A stretch of DNA of 64,000 bases, taken from NCBI RefSeq assembly GCF_014648555.1, contig NZ_BMRI01000033.1, positions 24,980-88,979 of the forward strand. The letters are read 5' to 3'. Every line of letters begins with the position of its first letter. The stretch's first letter is position 1. This document shows positions 1-7,640 of this stretch, piece after piece. A model generated the notes under the pieces. It did not search any database. It was not told the origin of the DNA and was given only the letters and a program-made list of their open reading frames with translations. Source of the DNA: Kitasatospora griseola. GTDB lineage: Bacteria; Actinomycetota; Actinomycetes; Streptomycetales; Streptomycetaceae. The translations under genes and the position numbers were made by a program.

Positions 1-729
1 CATTTCGGCGTGCTCGTCGCCGTCGGCGGCGCGCTGCCCGGCCGGCGCGAGGGCGGCCCCGTACACGTACACCCGTCCGGCGGCGAGCGGCACGATGCCG
101 GCGAGCGCGCCGCGTCCCCAGATCTCGCCGACGGCGGCGGGCGGGTGCTCGGGGTGGTCGACGACGGTCCGCCAGGTGGTGAACCCCGAGTAGCGGGGCC
201 CGGGGTGGTGCGGGAAGAGCTGGGCCCGAGTGGCCGAACGGATGCCGTCCGCCGCGACCACGAGGGACGCCTCGCACCGGCCGTCCGGGGTGTCGACCCG
301 GGCCGGGGCGTGCGCGTCGCCGGGGTCGTGCAGAGCGGCCGGCGAGTCGGTGCGGACGGTCCCGGGCGGGAGGGCGTCGACCAGCGCGGCGATCAGTTCG
401 GCCCGTGCGACCGCCAGCACCGGATCGCCGAAGTGCCGCTGCACCGCCTCGGTGTCCGTCCGGGCCAGCCACCGTCCGGACGGGCGCCGCAGGCCCACGG
501 CCGGGTGCCGCACCGCGAGGGCGCGCAGGCGTCCGCCGACGCCCAGCACGTCCAGCGCCCGCAACGCGTTCGGCGCCAACGCCAGCCCTGCGCCGACCGG
601 TTCGAGGCTCGCGGCCCGCTCGTGAACGGTGACCTGGACGCCCCGCCGGTGCAGGGCGAGGGCGGCGGCGAGGCCGCCGATGCCACCGCCGATCACGATC
701 GCCGGGCGGCTGTCAGGGGTGGAGGGCAT
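1..729 (-). CDS. FAD-dependent monooxygenase (3' end beyond window)
   Basis: Probable class A flavoprotein monooxygenase that would hydroxylate an aromatic or polyketide-like substrate using NAD(P)H and O2. Reading the minus strand from the ATG at 727-729, the protein opens MPSTPDSRPAIVIGGGIGGL, which contains the GxGxxG Rossmann motif for FAD at about residues 13-18. Further on come an E-R pair (VHERAA) and VVAADGIRS, the DG motif of this family at about residue 160. The C-terminal part lies beyond base 1, so length and substrate cannot be judged. It faces a paired palindromic operator at 754-803, as expected for a gene controlled by a small-molecule-responsive repressor. The family is well supported; the reaction is unknown. 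Confidence 0.85.
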   Translation of the reverse strand, partial: MPSTPDSRPAIVIGGGIGGLAAALALHRRGVQVTVHERAASLEPVGAGLALAPNALRALDVLGVGGRLRALAVRHPAVGLRRPSGRWLARTDTEAVQRHFGDPVLAVARAELIAALVDALPPGTVRTDSPAALHDPGDAHAPARVDTPDGRCEASLVVAADGIRSATRAQLFPHHPGPRYSGFTTWRTVVDHPEHPPAAVGEIWGRGALAGIVPLAAGRVYVYGAALAPAGQRAADGDEHAEM

Positions 730-753
730 GGCGGGCTCCGATCGACCGATTCG

Positions 754-803
754 ACTACAGGTGTAGTTCGGCTTGCTGGGGCCGAGCGTACTACGGATGT
801 AGT
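754..803. promoter_or_regulatory. Paired palindromic operator upstream of the monooxygenase
   Basis: Two near-identical palindromes lie 36 bp apart: ACTACAGGTGTAGT at 754-767 (perfect outside the two central bases) and ACTACGGATGTAGT at 790-803. They sit 25-75 bp upstream of the monooxygenase start, where repressor binding would cover its promoter. The ACTACAnnTGTAGT core resembles BlaI/MecI-type operators and also some TetR-type operators. No obvious cognate regulator is adjacent on this side; the nearest TetR gene begins at 1676. Confidence 0.6.
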
Positions 804-860
804 TCCGGTGGGCCGGGTTCCTTCGCGCGCCGTCGGCTGCGGGCCGTCAGCTGCGTGCCG

Positions 861-1574
861 TCAGGCGGAGGGTGCGGCGGCCGAGCGGATGGCCCGGAGG
901 GCGGACTCGGGGGTCCAGCGGGCGGCGGCGCCCGGGCGGGTGGCCAGGTAGGTCGCGGCTCGGGCGGCGCTCCAGCCGTGGGCCTCGGCGAGACCGGCGG
1001 CCATCGTGGCGAGGTAGGCGGCGGAGGGCGGGTTGAGATCGGCGTCGGCGAGCGTCCCGGGGGCGGTGAAGGTGAGCACGGGGATGCCGTCGAGGCCACC
1101 GAGACGCAGCAGGGTCTCGTAGCGCCCGGGCCCCACTCGGTCGCGGCCGGTGGTCAGGACCCGAGTGAGGTCGAGGTCGGCGGCGGGCTGGCGGTACATC
1201 TCCTGGGTGGCGATGTCGGCGAACTGCCCGGCGGTGAGGAGGTAGGCCCGGGCCGGCAGGTCGCCGCCCGGAGCGGGGTCGTAGAAGGCCGTGCCGCCGG
1301 TCCAGGTGGAGGATTCGAGGGCGAAGTACAGGGTCCCCGACAGCAGGATCGGCAGCGTCCGCTCCGGTGGCGTGCGGTCGCGGCAGCCCGAGTAGCTGCG
1401 GGCGGCGCCGGTCGGACGGCCGCCGGAGAGGTAGCGGGCGAGGCGGCCGGCGTGCATGTTCGACCCGTACGCCGCGTACCACACCGGGCCGCCGGGGGCG
1501 GTCGGGCCGGACAGCGGCGACGGTCGGCGGGGCGACGGCAGGGGCTCGGCGCGTGGCGGCCGGGGCTCGTTCAT
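861..1574 (-). CDS. Gamma-glutamylcyclotransferase-like fold protein (YGSN motif)
   Basis: A 237-residue protein with the signature VWYAAYGSNM near residue 33, the glycine-rich YGSN loop that opens the gamma-glutamylcyclotransferase/BtrG fold. In that family the loop holds the gamma-glutamyl substrate. The rest of the length (histone-deacetylase-annotated relatives are common in Streptomyces) has no other motif I can assign. I chose the ATG at 1574, which begins MNEPRPP, over an upstream in-frame start at 1688, because the extra 38 residues are Arg/Ala-rich and overlap the regulator promoter. The gene is divergent from the TetR gene at 1676 with 101 bp between starts, so the two may be co-regulated. 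Substrate unknown. Confidence 0.75.
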   Translation of the reverse strand: MNEPRPPRAEPLPSPRRPSPLSGPTAPGGPVWYAAYGSNMHAGRLARYLSGGRPTGAARSYSGCRDRTPPERTLPILLSGTLYFALESSTWTGGTAFYDPAPGGDLPARAYLLTAGQFADIATQEMYRQPAADLDLTRVLTTGRDRVGPGRYETLLRLGGLDGIPVLTFTAPGTLADADLNPPSAAYLATMAAGLAEAHGWSAARAATYLATRPGAAARWTPESALRAIRSAAAPSA

Positions 1575-1675
1575 GTGGCAGAAGGTAGCGGCGACCTGAC
1601 GGAACGTCGCTGCTCGACGGGCCGATGGCGCGGCGCGGTTTGGGGGAAGCGGCCGGGGCGCGGGATGATCTCGCC

Positions 1676-2263
1676 ATGACTGTGGCACGACCGACCCGGA
1701 TTGCCGATGCGGCTGTCGCCGTGATCGCGGAGCGCGGCCTGCGCGGGCTGACGCACCGGGCGGTCGACGAGGCGGCCGGGCTCCCCGTGGGATCGACGTC
1801 CAATCTGGCGCGGACGCGGTCGGCGCTGCTGGAGGTCGCCCTGACCCGGATCGCCGAGGTCGAGGCGGCCGGGATGGTCGGGGACGTGCTGACCCGGCCG
1901 CCCGGGGAGGGCGCAGCGGCGCGACGACTGCTGGTCACGGTGGTCGCGGACGGGCTGGACCACGCGCTGACGACGGGCCGGGCGCTGACGGTGGCCCGGA
2001 TCGAGCTGGCCCTGGAGGCCGCCCGTCGCCCCGAACTCCGGTCCGTCTACGACCGGTTGGGAGCCGGCTTCGTGGACGTGGCCGTCCGCCTGCTGCGCGC
2101 CTGCGGCTCGACCGACCCGGCCGCGGACGCCCGGCGGCTGGTGCGCTGGTGCGACGGCGTCCTGTTCAACGGGACGGCGGGCAGCGGGCACGCGAATCCG
2201 CTGGGCCGCGCCGAACTGGCGGCGGACGCCGACCGGTACCTGGCCGCCCTCCTCGACGGCTGA
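1676..2263 (+). CDS. TetR family transcriptional regulator
   Basis: A 195-residue TetR-type repressor. The N-terminal helix-turn-helix reads IADAAVAVIAERGLRGLTHR followed by AVDEAAGLPVGSTSN, spanning about residues 8-45. The remaining helical region would bind a ligand and dimerise. The start is the ATG at 1676, which gives a normal-length DNA-binding domain; an upstream in-frame ATG at 1625 would add a 17-residue tail lying inside the divergent promoter. It is divergent from the YGSN-fold gene, its most likely target besides itself. Ligand unknown. Confidence 0.85.
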   Translation: MTVARPTRIADAAVAVIAERGLRGLTHRAVDEAAGLPVGSTSNLARTRSALLEVALTRIAEVEAAGMVGDVLTRPPGEGAAARRLLVTVVADGLDHALTTGRALTVARIELALEAARRPELRSVYDRLGAGFVDVAVRLLRACGSTDPAADARRLVRWCDGVLFNGTAGSGHANPLGRAELAADADRYLAALLDG

Positions 2264-2275
2264 GCGTCGTCGGCG

Positions 2276-2668
2276 GTGATCGAACTGCCCGAAGGCTCCT
2301 GGTGGGACTGGGACGTGGTCTCCTGGGACTCGTCCCGCCTGATCCTGGGCTCCGGCCACGACCTGACGTACCACCACCTCCTCGAACTGCACTTCGAAGA
2401 ACCGGAGTTGGTGGCATGCCCCGCCTTCTTCCAGGACCCGGTGTTCCGCGCTCCCACGCCCGCCGAGACGACCGGCGTACGCGACCGACTCGGCGCCGCC
2501 CCATCCGTCCTGATCGCCTTCACCGCCGACGCGGGCGGCCCCGAACCGGCCGAGGGCCTGATCGCGGCGGGCCGACTGCGCGTCGTCGAAGGCCTGGTCT
2601 TCCGGTACTGGCGTGGGGAGTTGGGCCCTGGCGAGCGCCACGCACCGTGGGTGCGGCGGCCGGAGTGA
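2276..2668 (+). CDS. Hypothetical protein
   Basis: A 130-residue protein beginning with GTG 12 bp after the TetR stop codon, so probably co-transcribed with it. It is Trp- and Glu-rich (SWWDWDVVSWDSS near the start, LELHFEEPELV at about 36-46) with no signal peptide or membrane segment and no catalytic motif I recognise. Amino-acid composition and coding-strand GC3 look like a real Streptomyces gene. Function unknown; the ligand-pocket-like mix of aromatics is only suggestive. Confidence 0.6.
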   Translation: MIELPEGSWWDWDVVSWDSSRLILGSGHDLTYHHLLELHFEEPELVACPAFFQDPVFRAPTPAETTGVRDRLGAAPSVLIAFTADAGGPEPAEGLIAAGRLRVVEGLVFRYWRGELGPGERHAPWVRRPE

Positions 2669-2717
2669 CAGCGCGGTCGGCGATCGAGCGCGTCGTGCGT
2701 CGGGGAATACTGAGGGC

Positions 2718-3191
2718 ATGGAACTGCGTGGAGCCGAGGTCGTACTGCGGCCGGTCGCCGTCGGTGACGAGGAAGTCCTCGCCCGGATCGTCCGGGAGCC
2801 GGAGGTCGCCGCATGGTGGTCGCCCCCGGACGACTTCGAGCGCATGCTCGCCGTTGTCCTCCAGGGCGAAGTCATCGGAGCGATCCAGTACCAGGAGGAG
2901 ACCGACCCCGAGTTCCGGCACGCCGGCCTCGACGTCTTCCTGACCGCACGCCACCACGGAAAGGGACTCGGCACCGACGCCGTACGGACCCTCGCCCGCT
3001 GGCTGGTGCACGACCGCGGCCACCACCGCCTGACCATCGACCCCGCCGCGGCCAACACCGCGGCGATCCGCAGCTACCGCAAGGTCGGCTTCCAACCCGT
3101 CGGAATCATGCGGTCCTACTGGCGCGACCACCGGACGGGCACCTGGCAGGACGGACTGCTCATGGACCTGCTCGCCGAGGAACTGACCTGA
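2718..3191 (+). CDS. GNAT family N-acetyltransferase
   Basis: A 157-residue acetyl-CoA-dependent acetyltransferase. The acetyl-CoA pyrophosphate loop HHGKGLGTDA lies at about residues 79-88, and the last conserved helix/strand, with NTAAIRSYRKVGF, at about 113-125. The layout, with an early WWSPPDDF segment and the motif D-V-F-L-T before the loop, is closest to the aminoglycoside 6'-N-acetyltransferase-like branch. Many proteins of that branch act on other amines, so a resistance role is not claimed. The start ATG at 2718 follows GGAATACTGAGGGC with a weak ribosome site. It stands alone, convergent with the SMI1/KNR4 gene. Confidence 0.85.
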   Translation: MELRGAEVVLRPVAVGDEEVLARIVREPEVAAWWSPPDDFERMLAVVLQGEVIGAIQYQEETDPEFRHAGLDVFLTARHHGKGLGTDAVRTLARWLVHDRGHHRLTIDPAAANTAAIRSYRKVGFQPVGIMRSYWRDHRTGTWQDGLLMDLLAEELT

Positions 3192-3240
3192 CCCGACCGG
3201 CCTGCGCCGGGCCGCTCCTCGATGGTCGCGCCCGCACCGG

Positions 3241-3801
3241 TCAGCCCTCGGCGTCGAACCAGTCCTTGCCGGCTGCCCAGTGGGCGACCCAGCCGGCGAA
3301 GCCCGGGGCGGCCGTGGTCCCGCCGAAGGCGTCGCCGAACGGGGAGGCGCCCTCGCCGGTCACGAGCCAGATGTGGCCGCGGTGCCGGCCGGTGACGACC
3401 AGGTGCCAGTACATGCCGCAGCCGTCGGTGCCGAGCACGATCGAACCGTTGTTGAACACCGGCTCGATCGCCTCGTCGAGCTCCTCCTCCGGGGTGTCCT
3501 CGTCGTCCTCCCACAACCACGTCTCGGTCAGCGGGAACGGCCGGCCCAGCACCCGCTCGGGCCGGCCGTCCCCCCAGTCCCCGGGCAACTCGGCCAGCGG
3601 CACCAGCCCGTAGGTCGGCGGGCCTTCGGCCGAGCCGTCGGCGATCTCGGCGACGAACGTCCGGTAGGGCTCCGGCAGGACGACGCCGTGCTGCGCCTCG
3701 AAGGCGTGCACCCTCGTCCAGCCGAGAGCGGTGCCGTCGGCGGAGGCGAAGGCTTCGCGGAGAGCGGCGAGTTCGGCCGCGTCGGGGTGTTCCGTATGCA
3801 C
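3241..3801 (-). CDS. SMI1/KNR4 (SUKH) family protein
   Basis: A 186-residue SUKH-superfamily protein. The family signature appears as an N-terminal helix leading into VLPEPYRTFVAEIADGS (about residues 40-56), then an acidic loop (WEDDEDTPEEELDEAIEP) and GTDGCGMYWHLVVTGRHRG at about 122-140. SUKH proteins are often immunity proteins against polymorphic toxins, but many Streptomyces copies are solitary and of unknown role. No toxin gene is adjacent here. The start is the ATG giving MHTEHPD. Confidence 0.8.
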   Translation of the reverse strand: MHTEHPDAAELAALREAFASADGTALGWTRVHAFEAQHGVVLPEPYRTFVAEIADGSAEGPPTYGLVPLAELPGDWGDGRPERVLGRPFPLTETWLWEDDEDTPEEELDEAIEPVFNNGSIVLGTDGCGMYWHLVVTGRHRGHIWLVTGEGASPFGDAFGGTTAAPGFAGWVAHWAAGKDWFDAEG

Positions 3802-4096
3802 GGGGCATGTCTAGCAGCAGGGGCGGACACGCGAGACCCGCGGGGCCAGCCGAGGCTGCGTCAGAACGGCGGCTCGTCGCGGTACCGGTCGGCGGGGTCG
3901 CTCATCGCCCAGGAACTCGACGGCGAGGCTCAGCGGCGCGGCGAACGCGAAGACGCGCCCGAGAGCGGCGAATTCGATCACGCCGCAACCGGCGGTCAGA
4001 CCACTGGTGCGGGACGTGACGAGGCGCGGTGCGGCGGTGGCCGGCGCGCCGACCGCCAGGCGATGGCCGCGCGGGCCCGGGTCGGTGGAGCGAGCG
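3802..4096. other. Intergenic region without a supported gene
   Basis: About 295 bp between the SMI1/KNR4 start and the oxidoreductase stop. A short minus-strand frame from a GTG near 3981 reads VIEFAALGRVFAFAAPLSLA and runs to a stop beside the SMI1/KNR4 start, but it has no ribosome site and no recognisable family. I see no hairpin or repeat of note. Confidence 0.4.
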
Positions 4097-4750
4097 TCAG
4101 TCGGCAGCGTGGGTGAGGGGCGGGGCGATGGCCTGGACGTCGGCGTTCTGGCCGACCCAGAGGCCGATGAAGAGGGCCGCGGTGGCCTCCAGGAGGTGTG
4201 CGTGGGCGAGGGGGCCGGCGTGGACGGGTGTACAGCCGAGGTCGCGGACCAGGGTGGCGGCGTGCGCGAGGGCGTCCGGATGGTCGCCGCAGAGCGGGAC
4301 GGTGAGGGGGCGGCCGTCGAAGACCGGGGGCTGCAGGCGCCAGACGTCCTCGTGGCAGAGGTTGAACGCCTTCACCACTCGGGCGCCGGGTGCCGCGTCC
4401 GCCAACTGCTGGGCAGCAGACGGCCCTTGTCCGGTGACCAGCCGGAAGCCCGGGCCGACCGGGTTGGCGCAGTCGATCAGCGTGCGGCCGGCCAGCGCGT
4501 CGCGCAGCGCGCCGACCACCTCGGCGCCCGCGCCGTACGGCAGTGCCACCAGCACCGCCTCGCCGGCCTCCGCAGCCGTACGCAGACCGGCCGGGCGGGC
4601 GCCGTGGCCGATCCGGTCGGCGAGGCGGCGGGCCTTGGCCGCGTCCCGGCCGCCGACAGTGACGCGGTGCCCGGCGCGGGCCCAGCGGGTGGCGAGGGCG
4701 TCGGCCATGCGGCCGGTGCCGAGAACGCCGATGGTGAGCGGTTCGGTCAT
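4097..4750 (-). CDS. NADP oxidoreductase, F420-dependent-type Rossmann protein
   Basis: A 217-residue NAD(P)-binding protein of the F420H2:NADP+ oxidoreductase-like/NADPH-dependent reductase family. The dinucleotide loop GVLGTGRMADALATRWARAG is at about residues 8-27, with GGRD following the second strand. DCANPVGPGF at about 95-104 and VVKAFNL at about 128-134 are family-typical. These proteins reduce small substrates or F420, but the partner cannot be read here. The start is the ATG at 4750, beginning MTEPLTIGV. It is divergent from the HxlR regulator at 4826 across a 75 bp promoter region, the usual layout for an HxlR-controlled reductase. Confidence 0.85.
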   Translation of the reverse strand: MTEPLTIGVLGTGRMADALATRWARAGHRVTVGGRDAAKARRLADRIGHGARPAGLRTAAEAGEAVLVALPYGAGAEVVGALRDALAGRTLIDCANPVGPGFRLVTGQGPSAAQQLADAAPGARVVKAFNLCHEDVWRLQPPVFDGRPLTVPLCGDHPDALAHAATLVRDLGCTPVHAGPLAHAHLLEATAALFIGLWVGQNADVQAIAPPLTHAAD

Positions 4751-4825
4751 CAATGTGCTCCACTCCGTGCGGGGTTGGACCGATCTTCTTCGACAGTAGG
4801 GAGCCGGTCGGGCACCATTCGGTAC

Positions 4826-5191
4826 GTGACCCCCGACGCCTTCCTCGCCGACTGCCGAGCCCGGCTCGCCTTCGACCTGCTCTCCAACACCTGGAACGCC
4901 GTACTGATCTGGGCGCTGCGCGACGGCCCGCGCCGCCCCGTCGAACTGCGGGAGCGGATCGGCGGCATCAGCTCGAAGGTCCTGACCGAGACGCTGCGCC
5001 GCCTGCAGTACCACGGCCTGGTCGAACGTCGCCCGCAGGCCGCGACCGGCGTGGAGTACGCGCTGACCGCGCTCGGCCGCACTCTGTTGGCGCCGATCGA
5101 CGCCTTCGGAGCCTGGGCGTTCGAGCACGGCGACCAGGTGATGGCGGCCCAGGAGGCGGCGGACGCGGCGGCCGGGGAGGGCCGGTCGTGA
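4826..5191 (+). CDS. HxlR family transcriptional regulator
   Basis: A 121-residue winged-helix regulator. The HxlR hallmark is clear: WNAVLIWALRDGPRRPVEL then ERIGGISSKVLTETLRRLQ and HGLVERR, with ALTALGRTLLAPIDA closing the domain. These proteins typically sense reactive electrophiles or redox state through a cysteine; here the only Cys is near the N-terminus (ADCRARL). The start is a GTG at 4826, giving MTPDAFLADC. It is divergent from the reductase at 4097-4750, the probable target. Its stop overlaps the GTG of the next gene by 4 bp. Confidence 0.88.
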   Translation: MTPDAFLADCRARLAFDLLSNTWNAVLIWALRDGPRRPVELRERIGGISSKVLTETLRRLQYHGLVERRPQAATGVEYALTALGRTLLAPIDAFGAWAFEHGDQVMAAQEAADAAAGEGRS

Positions 5192-5466
5192 ACGAGGCGC
5201 AGCCGGGGCCGGCCGAGATCGCCGGGTGGTTGGAGGCCGTCGCCGAGGGGCGGGTGGACCGGGACGCGGCGGACCGGTGGGCGGCGAGATGGGTGCTGGA
5301 CGACACGCTGCGGTGGGACGAGGTGTCCTGGTGGGCGCTGGGCCTGCTGCACGGCATCGATCTGCGCTCCGGACCGGACGAGCCGTACCTGCACGATGAT
5401 GAGCAAGTAGGCGAGTGGGCGGCGGAGTTGGCGGATCGCGGAGTTACGGGTAACGGCGCTGGGTGA
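5188..5466 (+). CDS. Small acidic hypothetical protein, coupled to HxlR
   Basis: A 92-residue acidic, Trp-rich protein (AADRWAARWVLDDTLRWDE, then VSWWALGLLHGIDLRSG). Its GTG start overlaps the HxlR stop (GTGA), so it is almost certainly translationally coupled. It resembles small Streptomyces proteins of unknown function found next to immunity or regulatory genes. No motif permits a role. Confidence 0.65.
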   Translation: MNEAQPGPAEIAGWLEAVAEGRVDRDAADRWAARWVLDDTLRWDEVSWWALGLLHGIDLRSGPDEPYLHDDEQVGEWAAELADRGVTGNGAG

Positions 5467-5883
5467 CGGCCCTGCCGGGTGGTTCTGGCTGAGTGCCGCG
5501 GTCGCGCCGCCTGGAAATCGTGCGGATGTTCGAGTGTCGGGGCATGGCGACGGCTTGTGCGGTGCTGACCGGCTGGGTTCGGAGCGTCGGAGTCTCCATG
5601 AACTCGTCGCTCTGGAAGCCCAGTTGGAGCCGGGCTGGTGCGGGGACGCGACGATGCTGATGAGCCGTCATGTTCGGTGCGCCGCCGGTCGATCGCAAAC
5701 GATGGTGGACCGAACGACGGAAGGCGGACCGGAACGATGGTCCGTCGGAATGGAAAGCCGGCCGGAGCCGCACCGTCGGTCTGACGAACGGTTAGGAATT
5801 CGGGCGACCCATCACTCGCTTCGACCGCGGCCGGACCGCTGCCGCAGGGCGCGTCACCCGGCCGGGATCGAGAGGAACCCTCC
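5467..5883. other. Intergenic region upstream of the repeat protein
   Basis: About 417 bp without a convincing gene. A minus-strand open frame at 5444-5773 is rich in Arg/His/Pro and lacks a good ribosome site. The last 120 bp presumably carry the promoter of the secreted repeat protein; the ribosome site GAGAGGAA lies about 7 bp before its ATG. Confidence 0.4.
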
Positions 5884-6645
5884 ATGGCACCGCACTTCCG
5901 AGGCACCGCGTTGCTCGCGGCCGCCGCCATCACTCTGCTCGCCGCCCCCTCCGCCGCCGCCCTCGGCACCCCGGCCAGGCCCTCCGAGTCCGCCCCCACC
6001 GGCACCACGGCCGCCGCCCCGGGCGGGACGTCGGCGGCGAAGCCGGCCGGCAACACGACCGGCGCGAAGCCGACCGGTACGACGACCGGTGCGAAGCCCG
6101 CCGGAAGCACCTCGAACGCGAAGCCCGCTGGTAGCACGAACGGTGCGAAGCCGGCCGGTAGCACGAACGGTGCGAAGCCAGCCGGAAACACGTCGAACGC
6201 GAAGCCCGCTGGTAGCACGACCGGGGCGAAGCCTTCCGGCACCACGACTGGGGCGAAGCCCGCCAACACCACTTCAGCCACGAAGCCCGCCGGCACCACG
6301 TCGGGCGCACCGACCGGGGCGAATCCGGGCGCCGACACCGGCATCATGGTGCCCGGCACCTCGTTCTCGCTCGGCGATGTCGCCACCCCGGGCGGCGCCC
6401 CGCTGGCGGAGGACGTCGCGACGCCCGGCGGTGTCCCGCTGGCGGGGGAGGTCGTCACGCCCGGCGGTGTCCCGCTGTCCGCCGATGGCGCCGCGCCCGG
6501 GGGCACCCCGGCCACGGGTGGTGTGCCCAGCGGCCAGGACGGCGACTCGTATCCGACGCTCCGGCCGGTGGACAAGGTCTACCCCGCGTTGCCGCCGCCC
6601 GGGCGGCTCGTCCACGGCGAGCCGGTCGAGCGCGTCGCCCGCTGA
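5884..6645 (+). CDS. Secreted low-complexity repeat protein
   Basis: A 253-residue exported protein. An N-terminal signal peptide (FRGTALLAAAAITLLAAPSA, cleavage near AAA-LG at residues 25-28) precedes a Lys/Pro/Thr/Gly/Ala-rich region. Residues 52-141 form ten tandem 9-residue units of the type AKPAGSTTG. Residues 165-212 form four 12-residue units of the type DVATPGGVPLAG. The C-terminus (SYPTLRPVDKVYPALPPPG) is not repetitive. There is no sortase motif or membrane anchor. The regular K and abundance of T/S suggest an extended, possibly O-glycosylated wall-associated linker protein, but this is inference. Start chosen from the ribosome site GAGAGGAA before the ATG. No family recognised. Confidence 0.75.
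   Translation: MAPHFRGTALLAAAAITLLAAPSAAALGTPARPSESAPTGTTAAAPGGTSAAKPAGNTTGAKPTGTTTGAKPAGSTSNAKPAGSTNGAKPAGSTNGAKPAGNTSNAKPAGSTTGAKPSGTTTGAKPANTTSATKPAGTTSGAPTGANPGADTGIMVPGTSFSLGDVATPGGAPLAEDVATPGGVPLAGEVVTPGGVPLSADGAAPGGTPATGGVPSGQDGDSYPTLRPVDKVYPALPPPGRLVHGEPVERVAR
6037..6306 (+). repeat. Tandem 27-bp coding repeat (10 units)
   Basis: Ten in-frame, imperfect 27-bp units encode 9-residue blocks such as AKPAGSTNG, AKPTGTTTG and AKPANTTSA. Units 4 and 5 have the same amino-acid sequence, and the units differ mainly at synonymous or Ser/Thr/Asn positions. This is the pattern expected of expansion by slippage followed by drift. Confidence 0.85.
6376..6519 (+). repeat. Tandem 36-bp coding repeat (4 units)
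   Basis: Four 36-bp units encode the 12-residue blocks DVATPGGAPLAE, DVATPGGVPLAG, EVVTPGGVPLSA and DGAAPGGTPATG. The last unit is the most diverged. Confidence 0.75.
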
Positions 6646-6860
6646 CAACGTCGTCCACCCTCGCGTCCGGCGTACCCCATAGTGTGTCGTCCGCCCACCA
6701 CCATGCTGTCCGCGTCGGTGGTCGGGCGGACTTCGGTGTGTGGCCCCGCCCGTGGTCCGCTGCTGCGGATCCAAGGCGGGACGGTCCGGTTCTGCCGTGC
6801 GGTGCCCACGGGCGGCGCTACGGTTCGCTCGTGACGTGGCCGCGAGGAGAGCAGGCACCA

Positions 6861-7640
6861 GTGGGGGACGAACTGAACACGGCGTCGGACGGCTTCCCCG
6901 TCCCGGATCTCGCGGCGATGCTCGGCCAGGCGGTGCCCTTCGACCGGAGCCGCTGGATGCCCTTGCTGCCGGACGCCACCTGGTGGCCGACCGGCCTGGA
7001 CGACTGCCCGCAGGCGGGGAGCTGGCCACGTGTCGACCGGCGCGCCGTGTTCTCGCTCGCCCGCCGTGCCGGGACGGTCGAGGCCAACCGGCAGCTGCTG
7101 GTCGCCGCACTCGTGTGGGGTTCGGGCACCAAGGCCCGTGAGGTGAAGCGGCGTGGTCGGATATTCGCCCGCAATTCCGTCGCGGAGCTCGATGCGCGAC
7201 TCGGGTCGGCGCTGACGGTGCTTCGCGAGGAAGGGGCGGCAGCGGCGTACCGGGCGTTCAACAACGACCACAGGATCCCGTATCTGGGGCCGGCGTTCTT
7301 TTCGAAGGTGCTGTACTTCGCCGGTGACGGGGCCGTGGCGGGGCCGCACCGTCCGCTCATTCTGGACCGGGTCGTCTCGATGGCCCTCAGGAGGCTCAGG
7401 ATCGTCGACGGCAGTTGGCCCCTGTGGGGTTGGACGTCGAGCCAGTATGCGCAATACCTGGGTGTGGTCCACGACCTGGCGCAGCAACGCTCCGTTCGGC
7501 CCGACCAGATCGAGGCGGCGCTCTTCCACCTCGGCAGCCGGACCACCCGGAATAGTCGACAGGGTGCGGCCTGCTGGAGTCCCGCCGTCGGGCCGGTTCC
7601 CGCCGGTCGGGTCAGCGGCTGTCGCGCTGCTGGACAGTGA
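6861..7640 (+). CDS. 8-oxoguanine DNA glycosylase OGG-fold protein
   Basis: A 259-residue protein resembling actinobacterial proteins annotated as 8-oxoguanine DNA glycosylase OGG-fold proteins. A recognisable stretch is PYLGPAFFSKVLYFAGDG (about residues 142-160) followed by LILDRVVSMALRRL, then WTSSQYAQYLGVVHDLA. I see no complete helix-hairpin-helix with the catalytic Lys/Asp pair of true Ogg1, so glycosylase activity is uncertain. The start is the GTG at 6861, preceded by GAGGAGAG at 9 bp; upstream in-frame starts have no ribosome site. Its 3' end overlaps the convergent NACHT gene by 29 bp. Such proteins often sit in accessory or defence-rich DNA. Confidence 0.6.
   Translation: MGDELNTASDGFPVPDLAAMLGQAVPFDRSRWMPLLPDATWWPTGLDDCPQAGSWPRVDRRAVFSLARRAGTVEANRQLLVAALVWGSGTKAREVKRRGRIFARNSVAELDARLGSALTVLREEGAAAAYRAFNNDHRIPYLGPAFFSKVLYFAGDGAVAGPHRPLILDRVVSMALRRLRIVDGSWPLWGWTSSQYAQYLGVVHDLAQQRSVRPDQIEAALFHLGSRTTRNSRQGAACWSPAVGPVPAGRVSGCRAAGQ

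Noticed and set aside
5444..5773. Minus-strand 109-codon ORF
   Set aside because: No ribosome site, Arg/His/Pro-rich translation, no recognisable domain.
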